Positions 25,511 to 35,384 of a DNA stretch of 52,206 bases are shown one piece after another. The notes beneath the pieces were generated by a model. That model was not told the origin of the DNA, ran no database searches, and saw only the letters and a list, made by a program, of their open reading frames with translations. The stretch comes from Balneolaceae bacterium UBA3186 (GTDB lineage Bacteria; Bacteroidota; Rhodothermia; Balneolales; Balneolaceae): the NCBI GenBank assembly GCA_002364085.1, contig DEXK01000020.1:91162-143367 (forward strand). The letters run 5' to 3'. The translations under genes were made by a program, and so were the position numbers. The number at the start of each line of letters is the position of its first letter. Within the stretch, counting starts at the first letter, position 1.

Positions 25511-27652
25511 ATGAAAACTCTTTTAAAAATACTTCTCCCTTTACTTCTGGGTTTGTTGTTTTTGTTTTTCCCTCTGTTAAGAGACCTGCACTTTGAGTCT
25601 GCCTTTATTGCGTCTATAATTGGTTGTTTTTATGCCACAATCGTATTGGCAAAGAAAAATACCCAGCCTTTTAAAGAAACGGTATGTTTAACCGGCTTTA
25701 TTTATGTAATTGCAATACCTCTTTTTATAAACGCACTATTCTCAGGCTGTTTAACTTTTGATGGTTTTGCTTTTTGGATTTTACTTCCCGCTCCAAGTAT
25801 ATTTTTTGGCGCATCCATAGGAAGGTTAGTAAGAAAAATGAATTTCCCGGCGCCGGTCTTCTTCTCTATAGCCATTTTAATTTTTTGCAGTCTTGTGATT
25901 TGGATCATCGAATTCTTCACTCTTCCACAGGTCTACTTTTTTAATCATGTTTGGGGAACCTGGCCAGGGCCAATTTATGATGAAACACTTAGGATAAGTG
26001 ACAGCCTTCTCTTCTTTCGCTGGATTACTGTGCTCTGGGTAATCCTTATATGGATACTTCCAAATTGGACAAAGACTACTCAGCATAAAATTATCACTTT
26101 TTTAGCCTTGGTTTGCTTACTGTTCAGTTATTTAAACCTGGATGAAATGGGTGTGATAACTCCTCACCAAACCCTTAAAAAGGAACTTTCTACACACTAT
26201 CAAACCGAGCATTTCAATCTCTACTTTGAAGAGACAAATTTTACAGACAAAGAAGTAGAATTTTGGGCGCTTCGCCATGAGTTTCATTTTGAGCAGATCG
26301 TTAACATTCTGGAAATAGATTGGCCTGCCAACAGAAAAATAGAAAGCTATATATATTCCAATGCATGGCAAAAGAAAAAACTAGTTGGAGCAAAGTTTAC
26401 AAGCTATGTTCCGATCTGGTTGTCACAAGATCAGCTTCATATTGCAAAGCAGCATTTGGAAGGAGTTTTAAAACATGAGTTGGTCCATGTTATATCTAAA
26501 CAATTCGGAAATACTCTCTTTAATGGAAGCTGGAGTATTGGTATGATCGAAGGCGTTGCAGATGCTATTGCAAAAGACGCTTCTCTCGAAACCACTTTAG
26601 ATCAAATTATTACAGCAGATGCAACTTTTCCTTCTTCTCAAGAAATGAAAAAAGCGCTCTCTAATTCGGGATTTTACAGCTCTGCCTCATCAATCAGTTA
26701 TACTACAGCTGGTTCTTTTGTTAATTATCTTCTCGAGAATTATCCGGTTACTTCGCTCAAAAAAGCGTATCCATCGAACGACTTTGATAATTCCTATCCT
26801 GTTTCTTTTGATGAACTTGTTAATGGGTGGCATAACCATTTAGAAACTGTAGAAATTGATTCTGTAGATCGGCAAATCTCTGAATTTATCTTCAGTCGCC
26901 GATCGCTATTTCAAAAGCAATGCCCTCATGCATTTACCAAGGAGCAAGAGTTATGGGATAACTACAATTTCCATCTCTCAAAGACAGATTCTTTAAATGC
27001 TTTAAAAACCATTGAACAACTTTACGAACTCAACTCCAATAATAAACTTGTGAAAAGAGAATGGCTGAGAGAACAACTGCTTCAAAGTAATTATGCAACT
27101 GCACTATATGCATTTGATTCTTCAGATAGTCTTTTGACTCTCCAGCTTTTAAAAGCCGATGCTCTCTTTCTAATCGGAGACATTTCTTCAGCTCAAGAAC
27201 TATTATCAGAGTTAAAACCCCGGCTTGAATCTACTAGCGCCCGAAACTTTAAATATTCATATGAATTACGTTCCGACTCCATAAATTGGAATGCTTTTTT
27301 ATCCGCCAGATATAAAAACATACTACCCCCAACCAATAAACTTGATCTGTTAAGCACTCCAACAAAAATGATTGTTACATCAAAAGCCATGGAGCTTGAA
27401 AGAAGAACTAACTATCTTTCTGAAGCCTCTGCCTTAATTATCAAAGATCCCATAAGCCCACATTGGTTCGATATTTATGAAGAAATGATAGAACAACTTG
27501 TGGTCAATGAATCCTTTCCAGAAGCGGATCTTTTGATCAATTCACTCCAGCAACTTCCACTCAGAGAACGCTATCATGAACGGTTATCTGAATTAAAAGA
27601 ATGGAGAGATTTCGTTTATTCAGAATATCAAACAACTAATAATCCGCTATGA
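25511..27652 (+). CDS. Membrane-anchored gluzincin-like metallopeptidase
   Basis: A 713-residue protein: about six N-terminal membrane segments (residues 5-215), then a periplasmic-type domain with HELVH in VLKHELVHVISKQFG (about residue 322) and a downstream E in MIEGVADAIAKD, about 30 residues later. HExxH plus this distant Glu is the zinc site of gluzincins (peptidase MA-like). The C-terminal 250 residues are helical and look like tetratricopeptide-type repeats. No specific family was recognised. It overlaps the following YCII gene by 4 bp (ATGA), implying linked production. Confidence 0.7.
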   Translation: MKTLLKILLPLLLGLLFLFFPLLRDLHFESAFIASIIGCFYATIVLAKKNTQPFKETVCLTGFIYVIAIPLFINALFSGCLTFDGFAFWILLPAPSIFFGASIGRLVRKMNFPAPVFFSIAILIFCSLVIWIIEFFTLPQVYFFNHVWGTWPGPIYDETLRISDSLLFFRWITVLWVILIWILPNWTKTTQHKIITFLALVCLLFSYLNLDEMGVITPHQTLKKELSTHYQTEHFNLYFEETNFTDKEVEFWALRHEFHFEQIVNILEIDWPANRKIESYIYSNAWQKKKLVGAKFTSYVPIWLSQDQLHIAKQHLEGVLKHELVHVISKQFGNTLFNGSWSIGMIEGVADAIAKDASLETTLDQIITADATFPSSQEMKKALSNSGFYSSASSISYTTAGSFVNYLLENYPVTSLKKAYPSNDFDNSYPVSFDELVNGWHNHLETVEIDSVDRQISEFIFSRRSLFQKQCPHAFTKEQELWDNYNFHLSKTDSLNALKTIEQLYELNSNNKLVKREWLREQLLQSNYATALYAFDSSDSLLTLQLLKADALFLIGDISSAQELLSELKPRLESTSARNFKYSYELRSDSINWNAFLSARYKNILPPTNKLDLLSTPTKMIVTSKAMELERRTNYLSEASALIIKDPISPHWFDIYEEMIEQLVVNESFPEADLLINSLQQLPLRERYHERLSELKEWRDFVYSEYQTTNNPL

Positions 27653-28077
27653 AAAATATCAGTCTGATTTTTGTTTTGATTCTGTTTACTGCAGGATTGA
27701 GAGCCCAAGATTATACTAATACCAACACTGATGCTCCGGAAACGTTTAAGTATAATTGGGAAGGAACTGATTATACCATGCAAAAGTATTTCATTGTCTT
27801 CTTAAAAGAAGGGCCGGTTCGTAACCAATCTGAAGAAGAAGCTTCTAAAATTCAAAGTGAACATCTTGCCTATCTTGCAGACTTGTACAAAAAAGAAATC
27901 ATTGTTCTAAACGGTCCGGGTGGAGACGGGGGTGAGATCAAAGGTTTTTCTCTTTACGCAGTAGCCACTAAAGAAAAAGCTATTGAATTAGCGAGTAACG
28001 ACCCTGCTGTAAAAGCCGGTCGATTAATTGTGGAAGCATTGCCTTGGTGGTTAGCCAAAGGAAGCATTGTAAAATAG
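27649..28077 (+). CDS. Exported YCII-related protein
   Basis: A 142-residue protein with signal peptide MKNISLIFVLILFTAGLRAQ and a YCII-like alpha/beta domain (KYFIVFLKEGPVRNQ, EHLAYLADLYKKE, FSLYAVATKEKAIELAS, DPAVKAGRLIVEALPWW). YCII domains are usually cytoplasmic; an exported form next to a membrane peptidase is less common. Its ATG overlaps the stop of the peptidase gene. Confidence 0.8.
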   Translation: MKNISLIFVLILFTAGLRAQDYTNTNTDAPETFKYNWEGTDYTMQKYFIVFLKEGPVRNQSEEEASKIQSEHLAYLADLYKKEIIVLNGPGGDGGEIKGFSLYAVATKEKAIELASNDPAVKAGRLIVEALPWWLAKGSIVK

Positions 28078-28156
28078 ATTCTGTTATAAAATCTTTACTT
28101 TCTCCAATCCCTATAATTCGTACCATCTCTAAAATAACTCCTATCAATATTCGAAA

Positions 28157-28825
28157 ATGAAAAAATATCAATTTCTACCACATAGCGATTATATAGAATA
28201 TCCTGTTGAAGAAATGAAAGATCGGGCAAAAAGTTTTTATGCTGATCTTAAAAGACGTAGAACTGTACGGGATTTTTCAACCAGGAGCGTCCCTAGAGAG
28301 GTTATAGAGAATTGTATTTTAGCAGCAGGCACCGCTCCTAATGGCGCAAACAAACAGCCGTGGCATTTTGCCGTTGTAGAATCCGCGGATATAAAGAAAA
28401 AGTTGCGCGCCGCAGCTGAAGATGAAGAACATGATTTTTATCACAGACGCGCCCCACAAGATTGGTTGGATGATCTGGAACAGTTTGCAACCAATGAACA
28501 CAAACCCTTTCTTGAAGAAGCTCCTTATTTGATCGGTATCTTTTCAGAAAGTTATGCTCTGGACGATTCCGGCAACAAAGAAAAAAATTACTATGTGAAA
28601 GAGTCGGTTGGTATTGCAACCGGAATGTTAATCACTGCGCTGCATAATGCAGGGTTGGCAACCCTTACTCACACTCCAAGTCCGATGGGTTTCTTAAATG
28701 AAGTAATGAGCCGACCTGAAAATGAAAAACCCTTTTTGCTTTTGGTGGTTGGTTATCCTGCAGAAGGTGTTGAGGTCCCAGATATTAAAAAGAAATCGAT
28801 TAATGAGATATCTTCCTTTATATAA
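28157..28825 (+). CDS. Nitroreductase family protein (IYD/BluB-like)
   Basis: FMN-dependent nitroreductase-fold oxidoreductase, 222 residues. RRTVRDFSTRSVPREVIE at residues 35-52 provides the FMN phosphate-contacting Arg residues, and GTAPNGANKQPWHFAVV follows as in iodotyrosine deiodinase-like members. C-terminal LLLVVGYPAEG is typical. Substrate unknown. The gene is preceded by a 79-bp gap and followed by 295 bp with no visible gene, so it probably stands alone. Confidence 0.88.
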   Translation: MKKYQFLPHSDYIEYPVEEMKDRAKSFYADLKRRRTVRDFSTRSVPREVIENCILAAGTAPNGANKQPWHFAVVESADIKKKLRAAAEDEEHDFYHRRAPQDWLDDLEQFATNEHKPFLEEAPYLIGIFSESYALDDSGNKEKNYYVKESVGIATGMLITALHNAGLATLTHTPSPMGFLNEVMSRPENEKPFLLLVVGYPAEGVEVPDIKKKSINEISSFI

Positions 28826-29120
28826 GCTATTGTAGAAGTTTTTTTACTCCGTCAATAATTATACATCAATTGTAACTCGACCTTCATATACAACTTTGAG
28901 GCTAGCTACATTATTGAAAGGAAAGTTCAAAACAAGATCATTCCGAATACCTATGCGTACTGGTTTAAGAGAGTTAATTCAGCACTCCTCATTTTGAAAG
29001 ACCAACTTTATACCTTTCCTACTCTTATAAACTACTTTAATATTAGAAGGTTTAAACCATAAGTAGGAACTAAAATCCTGAAATTAAGTGTAATTCAAGA
29101 AACAACTAACGAATTATACA

Positions 29121-30587
29121 ATGAAAAAAACGCTATTCTTATTCCTTCTTGTGATTGGAATCTCTTCTTTTGGGGTCAATGCACAAACATCCGAAAACAA
29201 AACCTGGCTTTCATTTAATGTGGGGAATCATCAATATGATGGCGACCTTGGAAATGAAATGACCGCATTTGACATTCTTAAAGATGTATCCGGTGGTATC
29301 GGAGTTCATCAATACCTAAATAAATCTTTCAACTTTAATTATGCTTTAAATTATGGATTGTTAGATACGGATTATGGATCTAATCGCTTTAGTAAGTATT
29401 TTTTAAATAATAATTTCACTGCACATTTTAATCTCGCTAATGGTATTGTGCTAAAAGAAGACTCTTGGATTCAACCCTTTGTTGGAACTGGTGCAAGTCT
29501 AACCTATTTCTTTGGGGAACAAGAAAGTATAGATGATAATGTTTCTTTTGCCATTCCTATTGTCGCTGGCTTTGATATTCCTGTTTCTGAAGGTCTCTCA
29601 TTTGAATTAAAGGGAACTTATAACCGTACCTTCAATGACCACATTGATGGAGTCACAGGTTTAGACGAACAGAATCATGATGATTTTTTTGTTGCTTCAT
29701 TTGGTTTAAAATTCCGCCTCTCAGGAGCTAAAGATTCTGACAACGATGGTATTAAAGATAAAGAAGATGCTTGCCCACAAATTCCAGGAAGTGTTGCCAC
29801 CAATGGCTGCCCAGACAATGATAACGATGGGATCATAAATTCAAAAGATCTTTGTCCTGAGGTTCCCGGATCTGCTGTAAACAGAGGTTGTGCTGACTCA
29901 GACGGTGATTCTATTGTAGATTTTGAAGACGCTTGCCCAAATATTGCCGGTTCATTGGAATTTCAAGGTTGTGCTGATTCAGATGGTGATAAAATTCCTG
30001 ATGGCAATGACCTGTGTCCGAACGTAAAAGGTTCTGCAACAACTGATGGTTGTCCAGACGATGACGGCGACGGCATCAAAAATTCAGTGGATCTTTGCCC
30101 TGCATTCTCAGGAACTGCTGAGTTCGGAGGCTGCCCGGATACTGATAATGACGGCATTATCGATAAGGAAGACGATTGCCCAACATTAAAAGGTATAAAA
30201 CCAAATAAAGGATGCCCAGAAGTGAGCGCTGATGTGAAGCTGAAAATGGATGTGATCTTTAAAAACCTTCTTTTTGCTACCAACTCAGCTAATATTGACG
30301 CTACTTCATTAGATGATCTTGATGAACTTATTAAAATAATGAGTGATGATGAAGATCTTAGATTGAGTATTGAAGGACATACCGATAACCGCGGGAATAA
30401 TGAATATAATCTTGAACTTTCCAGATTGCGCGCAGAAGCTGTAAAACAATATCTGGTTAATGGTGGCATAAGTGCTTCTCGAATTAACGCTGTTGGTTAT
30501 GGAGAAACCAGACCCATTACAACTAATGAAACAGCAAATGGAAGACTTAAAAACCGAAGAGTAGAACTAAATATCTCTTATAAGTAA
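29121..30587 (+). CDS. OmpA family outer-membrane protein with TSP3-like calcium repeats
   Basis: A 488-residue outer-membrane protein: signal peptide (MKKTLFLFLLVIGISSFGV), an N-terminal 8-strand-type barrel (about 25-205), six thrombospondin type 3-like repeats (about 210-370; units such as DSDNDGIKDKEDACP and DNDNDGIINSKDLCP, each with a D-rich calcium loop and paired Cys), and a C-terminal OmpA domain with LSIEGHTDNRGNNEYN and LSRLRAEAVKQYL for peptidoglycan binding. The repeats form a rigid calcium-loaded linker between barrel and cell wall domain. Single gene with its own terminator; 295 bp of non-coding DNA precedes it. Confidence 0.95.
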   Translation: MKKTLFLFLLVIGISSFGVNAQTSENKTWLSFNVGNHQYDGDLGNEMTAFDILKDVSGGIGVHQYLNKSFNFNYALNYGLLDTDYGSNRFSKYFLNNNFTAHFNLANGIVLKEDSWIQPFVGTGASLTYFFGEQESIDDNVSFAIPIVAGFDIPVSEGLSFELKGTYNRTFNDHIDGVTGLDEQNHDDFFVASFGLKFRLSGAKDSDNDGIKDKEDACPQIPGSVATNGCPDNDNDGIINSKDLCPEVPGSAVNRGCADSDGDSIVDFEDACPNIAGSLEFQGCADSDGDKIPDGNDLCPNVKGSATTDGCPDDDGDGIKNSVDLCPAFSGTAEFGGCPDTDNDGIIDKEDDCPTLKGIKPNKGCPEVSADVKLKMDVIFKNLLFATNSANIDATSLDDLDELIKIMSDDEDLRLSIEGHTDNRGNNEYNLELSRLRAEAVKQYLVNGGISASRINAVGYGETRPITTNETANGRLKNRRVELNISYK

Positions 30588-30606
30588 ATTTAAATTTATA
30601 CCTTTT

Positions 30607-30638
30607 AGCCCCGTTCTTAAATGATCGGGGCTTTTTTT
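30607..30638 (+). terminator. Rho-independent terminator after the OmpA gene
   Basis: AGCCCCG (30607-30613) pairs with CGGGGCT (30626-30632), 12-nt loop, then a T run to 30638. It lies 20 bp after the stop codon and just before the thioredoxin gene. Confidence 0.9.
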
Positions 30639-30652
30639 ATATACAATTTTCT

Positions 30653-31252
30653 ATGAAGCAAGAAACAAAACCTAAAAAGAAGCGATCTGTTAACCACGAA
30701 CTTATTGAATGGGGGGCAATTCTGGGAGTTGTCGGTGTTCTTTATTTCTCGGGACTTCATGTTCCGGTTATCGGAAACCTTCAGCGCGTTTTGCTCTGGA
30801 CCGGGTTAATGAGCCCTGATACCGAACAAAAAAATGATAACTTCAGAAAAGCTAATTATAACATCCCTCTTATAACTTTGGATGGAAATGATTTCGAACT
30901 CGAAGAATTTAAAGGGAAAACAATATTCTTAAACTTTTGGGCAACTTGGTGTCCGCCTTGCATAGCAGAAATGCCCAATATTCAGGCTCTTTACGAGTCC
31001 GTTGAAAATGATACTATTCAGTTTGTGATGGTTTCTCTTGATGAAGATCATCAAAAAGCCCGAAGCTACTTGGAAAGAAAAGAATATACTTTTCCGGTTT
31101 ACTTCCTGAATGGCAGAAAACCCGGCACTTATGATTCTTCAGTTGTGCCTACCACTTATGTTATATCCCCGTCCGGAGAAATTGTAATGGAACGTCGTGG
31201 AATGGCCAATTATAACACTTCGGGGTTCAAAGAATTTCTTCGTAGTTTCTAG
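30653..31252 (+). CDS. TlpA/ResA-like membrane-anchored thioredoxin
   Basis: A 199-residue redox protein with one N-terminal membrane segment (about 20-38) and a periplasmic thioredoxin fold. Active site WCPPC is at residues 99-103 (Cys100, Cys103), preceded by NFWAT and followed later by the cis-Pro VVPTTYVI. Such proteins reduce disulfides in the envelope, for example in cytochrome c maturation. The start ATG lies 14 bp after the terminator of ompA. The VOC gene follows 29 bp downstream. Confidence 0.88.
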   Translation: MKQETKPKKKRSVNHELIEWGAILGVVGVLYFSGLHVPVIGNLQRVLLWTGLMSPDTEQKNDNFRKANYNIPLITLDGNDFELEEFKGKTIFLNFWATWCPPCIAEMPNIQALYESVENDTIQFVMVSLDEDHQKARSYLERKEYTFPVYFLNGRKPGTYDSSVVPTTYVISPSGEIVMERRGMANYNTSGFKEFLRSF

Positions 31253-31281
31253 CTAAAATAACAGTATTTCTACCGATAGAT

Positions 31282-32346
31282 ATGGAAAAAGTAATTGCAG
31301 GCATACAACAAATTGGAATCGGAAACCCTGATGTTCATGAAGCCACCGAATGGTATAAGAATTATTTTGGAATGGACATCAAAGTATTTGAAGATTCTGC
31401 TACAGCAGACCTGATGTTACCTTACACCGGAGGAAAACCTCATGACAGAACCGCAATTCTTACTTTAAGTATGCGCGGTGGGGGTGGATTTGAAATTTGG
31501 CAATACACAAGCCGTGAACCCGTCGCGGCCGATTTTGAATTGCAGATGGGTGATCTTGGTATAAACTGCTGTAAGATCAAATCTTATGATGTGGCTAAAT
31601 CATATGAACAATTTACTGCAGCCGGCCTGAAAGTTCTTACGCCATTAAAAGAAAACCCCTCGGGAGATCTTAATTTTTTTGTTGAAGACCTAAACGGAAA
31701 TATTTTTAACGTTGTAAAAGGATTGGGTTGGTTCAAAACGAAGGAACGCCGACTTACCGGTGGTGTTTCAGGAGCGATCATTGGCTCTTCTGACATTGAT
31801 AAAGCGAGAACATTGTATTCTGATATTCTTGGTTATGATGAAGTTGTCTACGACAAAACGGACATCTTTGAAGACATGAATGGCCTCCCATCCGGACAAA
31901 CTAAGTTTCGAAGAGTCTTACTCAGACATTCTAAACCCAGAAAAGGTGGCTTCAGTAAAATGTTTGGTCCAACTGAGATCGAACTCATTCAAAGTGAAGA
32001 TGGACGTCGTAACCCTAAAAAAATATTTGAAGACCGATATTGGGGCGACTTGGGCTTTATCCATCTTTGTTTTGATGTACAAGGCATGGATGCCCTCAAA
32101 AGAGAGTGTGTTGCAAAAGGCTTTCCTTTTACCGTTGATAGTGCCGAGAGTTTTGATATGGGAGAAGCGGCCGGAAGATTTACCTACATTGAAGACCCCG
32201 ATGGCACATTGATCGAGTTTGTAGAAACGCATAAAGTCCCCATCATGAAAAAGCTGGGTTGGTTTATTGACATGACCAAAAGAGACCCTAAAAAAAACCT
32301 TCCAAATTGGGTTATATCAGGATTAAAGTTTAATCGCATGAAATAA
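31282..32346 (+). CDS. VOC family (glyoxalase/dioxygenase-fold) protein with two modules
   Basis: A 354-residue protein made of two vicinal-oxygen-chelate modules: VIAGIQQIGIGNPDV...WYKNYFGMD at the N-terminus and ISGAIIGSSDIDKARTLYS-like segment at about residue 165, each opening with the family's strand-helix pattern (AIIGSSDIDKARTLYSDIL; EATEWYKNYFG). Potential metal ligands include GFIHLCFDVQ and the EFVE stretch near the end. Substrate cannot be assigned; extradiol dioxygenases, HPPD-like and glyoxalase enzymes share this fold. Likely co-transcribed with the thioredoxin gene. Confidence 0.82.
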   Translation: MEKVIAGIQQIGIGNPDVHEATEWYKNYFGMDIKVFEDSATADLMLPYTGGKPHDRTAILTLSMRGGGGFEIWQYTSREPVAADFELQMGDLGINCCKIKSYDVAKSYEQFTAAGLKVLTPLKENPSGDLNFFVEDLNGNIFNVVKGLGWFKTKERRLTGGVSGAIIGSSDIDKARTLYSDILGYDEVVYDKTDIFEDMNGLPSGQTKFRRVLLRHSKPRKGGFSKMFGPTEIELIQSEDGRRNPKKIFEDRYWGDLGFIHLCFDVQGMDALKRECVAKGFPFTVDSAESFDMGEAAGRFTYIEDPDGTLIEFVETHKVPIMKKLGWFIDMTKRDPKKNLPNWVISGLKFNRMK

Positions 32347-32378
32347 AAAAGGACCAGATATTTAAACCTGATCCTTTT
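32347..32378. terminator. Bidirectional terminator between VOC and T9SS cargo genes
   Basis: AAAAGGACCAG (32347-32357) pairs with CTGATCCTTTT (32368-32378) with one mismatch on the plus strand, which becomes a G:U pair in the minus-strand RNA. A run before and T run after. Confidence 0.78.
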
Positions 32379-32406
32379 AACCTTTTACCCCTCAAATTTT
32401 AAACTC

Positions 32407-34536
32407 TTACTTGATCAACATCATCTTTTTTGTTCTACTGAACTCGCCTGCTTGTATTCTGTAGATATACATTCCGCTTGATAAATTACTTGCATCAAAA
32501 GTCACGATTTGTGCCCCGGCTGCCATTCGTTCGTTTATCAGTGTTGCAACCTCTTGTCCAAGCATATTATACACTTTCAAACTCACATCAGATGCTTGAG
32601 GCAAATTGAAACTAATATTTGTACTTGGATTAAATGGGTTTGGATAGTTTTGAGCAAGAGTGAATTCCTTTGGATTGAAGTTAGCACTTTCATTGCTGAC
32701 TGTATTTCCTCCGTCCTCGGCATCTGTATTCACAAAATATACTACCACTTCTGAGCTCCCGTTTTTATTTGTTGCAGTATATGTCATCGGTCCGGGTTTT
32801 TCTTCATCTACTACCCACCAAAACTTTTTGCTTTCAGAATCAAACGTTGCTGTTGTTGGCATATTAGTTATTGCTACATCCGCTTTTGACAGATCCATAT
32901 TTATTGCGCTTACAAAAAGCGAAACTGTATCTCCTAAGGAAATAGGAATAGGTCCGTCATTAAACACTCCTGGATAGTTCCCACCTACGTTTATGCTTCT
33001 GGTTCCGCTGTTTGTGATCAGATCAACATAAGTGCTTTGATTCAAATACCCGCCTTCGCCAAAAAAAGATCTTGGGTATGCCCTGTAGTACTGTGGAACC
33101 AGTTCTTTTAAATTAAAATCCCATTGTAGAGTAACATAAACCCTGGTTCCATCCTCAAGAGTAAGCGATTCATTCCCTCTACCATAGGTCGTATCTCCTG
33201 CAGCGTTAAGGTTAAAATTTCGATCGCCTGTATTTGAACCCTCTTCATTATAAAAGCGCTCAAAGAATCCGGATTTATAAAGTTCACCAGTATTAAAATC
33301 TCTGGAGTATGTATCCTGCCGAACAACTGCATAATATTCTCCTATTAATTCCCAGGTTCTTACAGTTCTGCTCGTCAGGCTTAATATTCCCTCAATAAGA
33401 CTATATGTTCTTACTTCTATTTGATTCCCATTGATGTCGTATTCAAATTCGGTACGAATGATCGGTTCATCAATTGCTGGAGCTCCGTTTTGATCCAGGC
33501 TGTCAGAATAGACGCTGTAATATATTATGCTATCTACTACAGTTTCATCATTAGGATTTTGAAAAGTCCGATACAAACCTTGAGCAGCCCAAACGGTATC
33601 TCTCCACTCAAACTGTCGCCCTTCTATAAATTCATTTTCATAGACGAAATGAACACTATCTCTTCCTTCTAACGCTTGTTTGTTGCTGTTCCAGTTTTTA
33701 TAAACCTGATAAATGTATCTCCCACCTTCGCCAAATTGTACATAGTCATAACTCCAGTTTTGTATGGTCATCAAAGAGTCCTGATTGAAGTATTTGTATG
33801 AACTCAGCTGATAATTCTCATTTGAAATGTTTCTCTGCACTGATTCAAGATAGTATTCCATAGAATTCGTGTCGTATTTCTCTTGAATTCTTAATGTATC
33901 CCAACCCATTTCATTTTTATAACTCAATGTTCGAGAATATTTAAACCATCCGTTTGTTTGGTCATAATACTCGGAAAAACTTTCGTAGTCAGCACCATCA
34001 GCAGGCTCTTGGATATACGCTGTTCGGCTTCCGTAATATGGCTCTGTCTCCCAATTTCTGTAATACACCGTCTCTGATGTATCATTCCCGACATCTTTTA
34101 CATTACTATAGTTGTGCCTATCCGGAAAAAGCCTCAAACTATCAGGATGCCATTTATACGATTCATTACTGTATAAGTAATCTCCTGAAGCAACATCACC
34201 TTCATACCAAAGCTGTCCATAAGATGAAGGGCGATACATAGAATCTTGCGGCGTTTTATGCTCTTCAAATCTCCACGTCGTGTCGGGATTATTTACAAAA
34301 GCCCCCTTTCTTTTAAGTTGATTGAATTCATTTAAAAAAGCATTCTTTTCTTCAATCCCGGCAATTAACACTTCATGATCAAGCATTCTTGTTTGTGGTG
34401 ACACTTGATAGATAAAAGCCTTATGTGAAGCATTTATATATTGTGATTCGATCCAGTCGTTAACTGTTTTTGACTGTGCAAAAAGTGGCGAGGAAAAATA
34501 CAGTACCCCTATAAATAGTATCGTTAATTTCTTCAT
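32407..34536 (-). CDS. T9SS type A sorting domain-containing secreted protein
   Basis: A 709-residue secreted protein. Signal peptide MKKLTILFIGVLYFSSPLFA. The middle is rich in Tyr/Trp/Asp with repeating W-x-Y style strands and no recognised enzymatic motif. The C-terminal 85 residues are a Type IX secretion sorting domain: NYPNPFNPSTNISFNLP, then VSLKVYNMLGQEVATL, GMYIYRIQAG and KKMMLIK. It is exported across the outer membrane by T9SS and probably anchored on the surface. It is next to a LuxR-type response regulator and shares an upstream CGAA..GGTATT motif with it. Confidence 0.88.
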   Translation of the reverse strand: MKKLTILFIGVLYFSSPLFAQSKTVNDWIESQYINASHKAFIYQVSPQTRMLDHEVLIAGIEEKNAFLNEFNQLKRKGAFVNNPDTTWRFEEHKTPQDSMYRPSSYGQLWYEGDVASGDYLYSNESYKWHPDSLRLFPDRHNYSNVKDVGNDTSETVYYRNWETEPYYGSRTAYIQEPADGADYESFSEYYDQTNGWFKYSRTLSYKNEMGWDTLRIQEKYDTNSMEYYLESVQRNISNENYQLSSYKYFNQDSLMTIQNWSYDYVQFGEGGRYIYQVYKNWNSNKQALEGRDSVHFVYENEFIEGRQFEWRDTVWAAQGLYRTFQNPNDETVVDSIIYYSVYSDSLDQNGAPAIDEPIIRTEFEYDINGNQIEVRTYSLIEGILSLTSRTVRTWELIGEYYAVVRQDTYSRDFNTGELYKSGFFERFYNEEGSNTGDRNFNLNAAGDTTYGRGNESLTLEDGTRVYVTLQWDFNLKELVPQYYRAYPRSFFGEGGYLNQSTYVDLITNSGTRSINVGGNYPGVFNDGPIPISLGDTVSLFVSAINMDLSKADVAITNMPTTATFDSESKKFWWVVDEEKPGPMTYTATNKNGSSEVVVYFVNTDAEDGGNTVSNESANFNPKEFTLAQNYPNPFNPSTNISFNLPQASDVSLKVYNMLGQEVATLINERMAAGAQIVTFDASNLSSGMYIYRIQAGEFSRTKKMMLIK

Positions 34537-34622
34537 CTTGATTCTGATTAATTAGTAGTAAACAGCTTAGCCAAATTGCTGTGTTATAAATTTCACTATT
34601 AATCAGTTGCTAATAAATCGCC

Positions 34623-34642
34623 CGAATGGGGTATTATAGACC
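34623..34642. promoter_or_regulatory. CGAA..GGTATT motif upstream of the T9SS cargo gene
   Basis: CGAATGGGGTATTATAGACC, 87-106 bp upstream of the T9SS cargo start. Related motifs lie before the response regulator (35391) and the propeller kinase (38564-38577 and 38611-38622, in inverse). A shared regulator site is proposed. Confidence 0.4.
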
Positions 34643-34649
34643 AGTAGTT

Positions 34650-35339
34650 TTATACGATGTCTCTTTTCAGCGCCAACCTTACCGCAGCTGCCCGTGAATT
34701 AACATGCATCTTCTTGTAGATATTCTTGATGTGAGTTTTTACTGTCCAGGGGCTCAAAAATACCTCCTCCGCGATTTCTTTATTTGTTTTTCCATCTATT
34801 ACCTGTTCCAGAATTCTTATTTCAGCCGGACTCAAGTCAAAAGGAACCAAATCATTGTCAGAGTTTGAAGTGCTCTCATCGACAGGCTTCGAAACCATTC
34901 CGATCAACTTTCTAGCTATTGAAGGCGTGATTGGCGAGCCTCCCTCTCTCACTTCCTTCAATGATGAAACTACTTCATCTATCGCGGTGTCTTTGAGCAA
35001 ATATCCTGTAGCGCCTACCTGAATAGATTCAAATAAACGTTCGTCATCTTCAAAAACCGTAAACATGATAATATCAATGTCGGCATATTTCTCTTTGAGC
35101 TGAAAAGTCGCCTCTATTCCCGAAATTCCTGGTAATTCAATATCCATCAGAATTACATTTGGGATTTTGTCTTGTTCCGACTCATTCAGGTATTTTAAAC
35201 ACATTTCTCCTGAATCAGCCGTAAAAACTAACTCCAACTCATTATAAAAACCCAAAAGCTCTTTCAGTCTTTTCCGAAAAATATCATGGTCTTCAACAAT
35301 GGCTACCCTAATTTTCTCACCCAGTTCTTTACCTTCCAT
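34650..35339 (-). CDS. NarL/LuxR-type response regulator
   Basis: A 229-residue transcription factor: receiver domain with acidic pocket VEDHD (15-19) and phosphoacceptor D66 in LMDIELPG, Thr/Lys switch residues (FTVFED, LLKDTA), then a LuxR-type helix-turn-helix (about 165-225: LSPAEIRILEQVIDGKTNKE, VKTHIKNIYKKM). The cognate kinase is almost certainly the HisKA_3-type kinase directly upstream (35406-38546), which has the NarL-class partner type. The two genes are 66 bp apart. Confidence 0.93.
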   Translation of the reverse strand: MEGKELGEKIRVAIVEDHDIFRKRLKELLGFYNELELVFTADSGEMCLKYLNESEQDKIPNVILMDIELPGISGIEATFQLKEKYADIDIIMFTVFEDDERLFESIQVGATGYLLKDTAIDEVVSSLKEVREGGSPITPSIARKLIGMVSKPVDESTSNSDNDLVPFDLSPAEIRILEQVIDGKTNKEIAEEVFLSPWTVKTHIKNIYKKMHVNSRAAAVRLALKRDIV

Positions 35340-35384
35340 AGTCTGTATTTTTCAGAAATATCATAGTTAAAAGAGTTATTAGCT

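Noticed and set aside
28826..29120. A possible small RNA or gene in the 295-bp gap before ompA
   Set aside because: No open frame of note, no hairpin with a T run and no recognised promoter pattern could be supported by eye.
29963..30469. A 168-codon minus-strand open frame within the OmpA gene
   Set aside because: Its composition is the antisense of the calcium repeats and OmpA domain; it has no family character.
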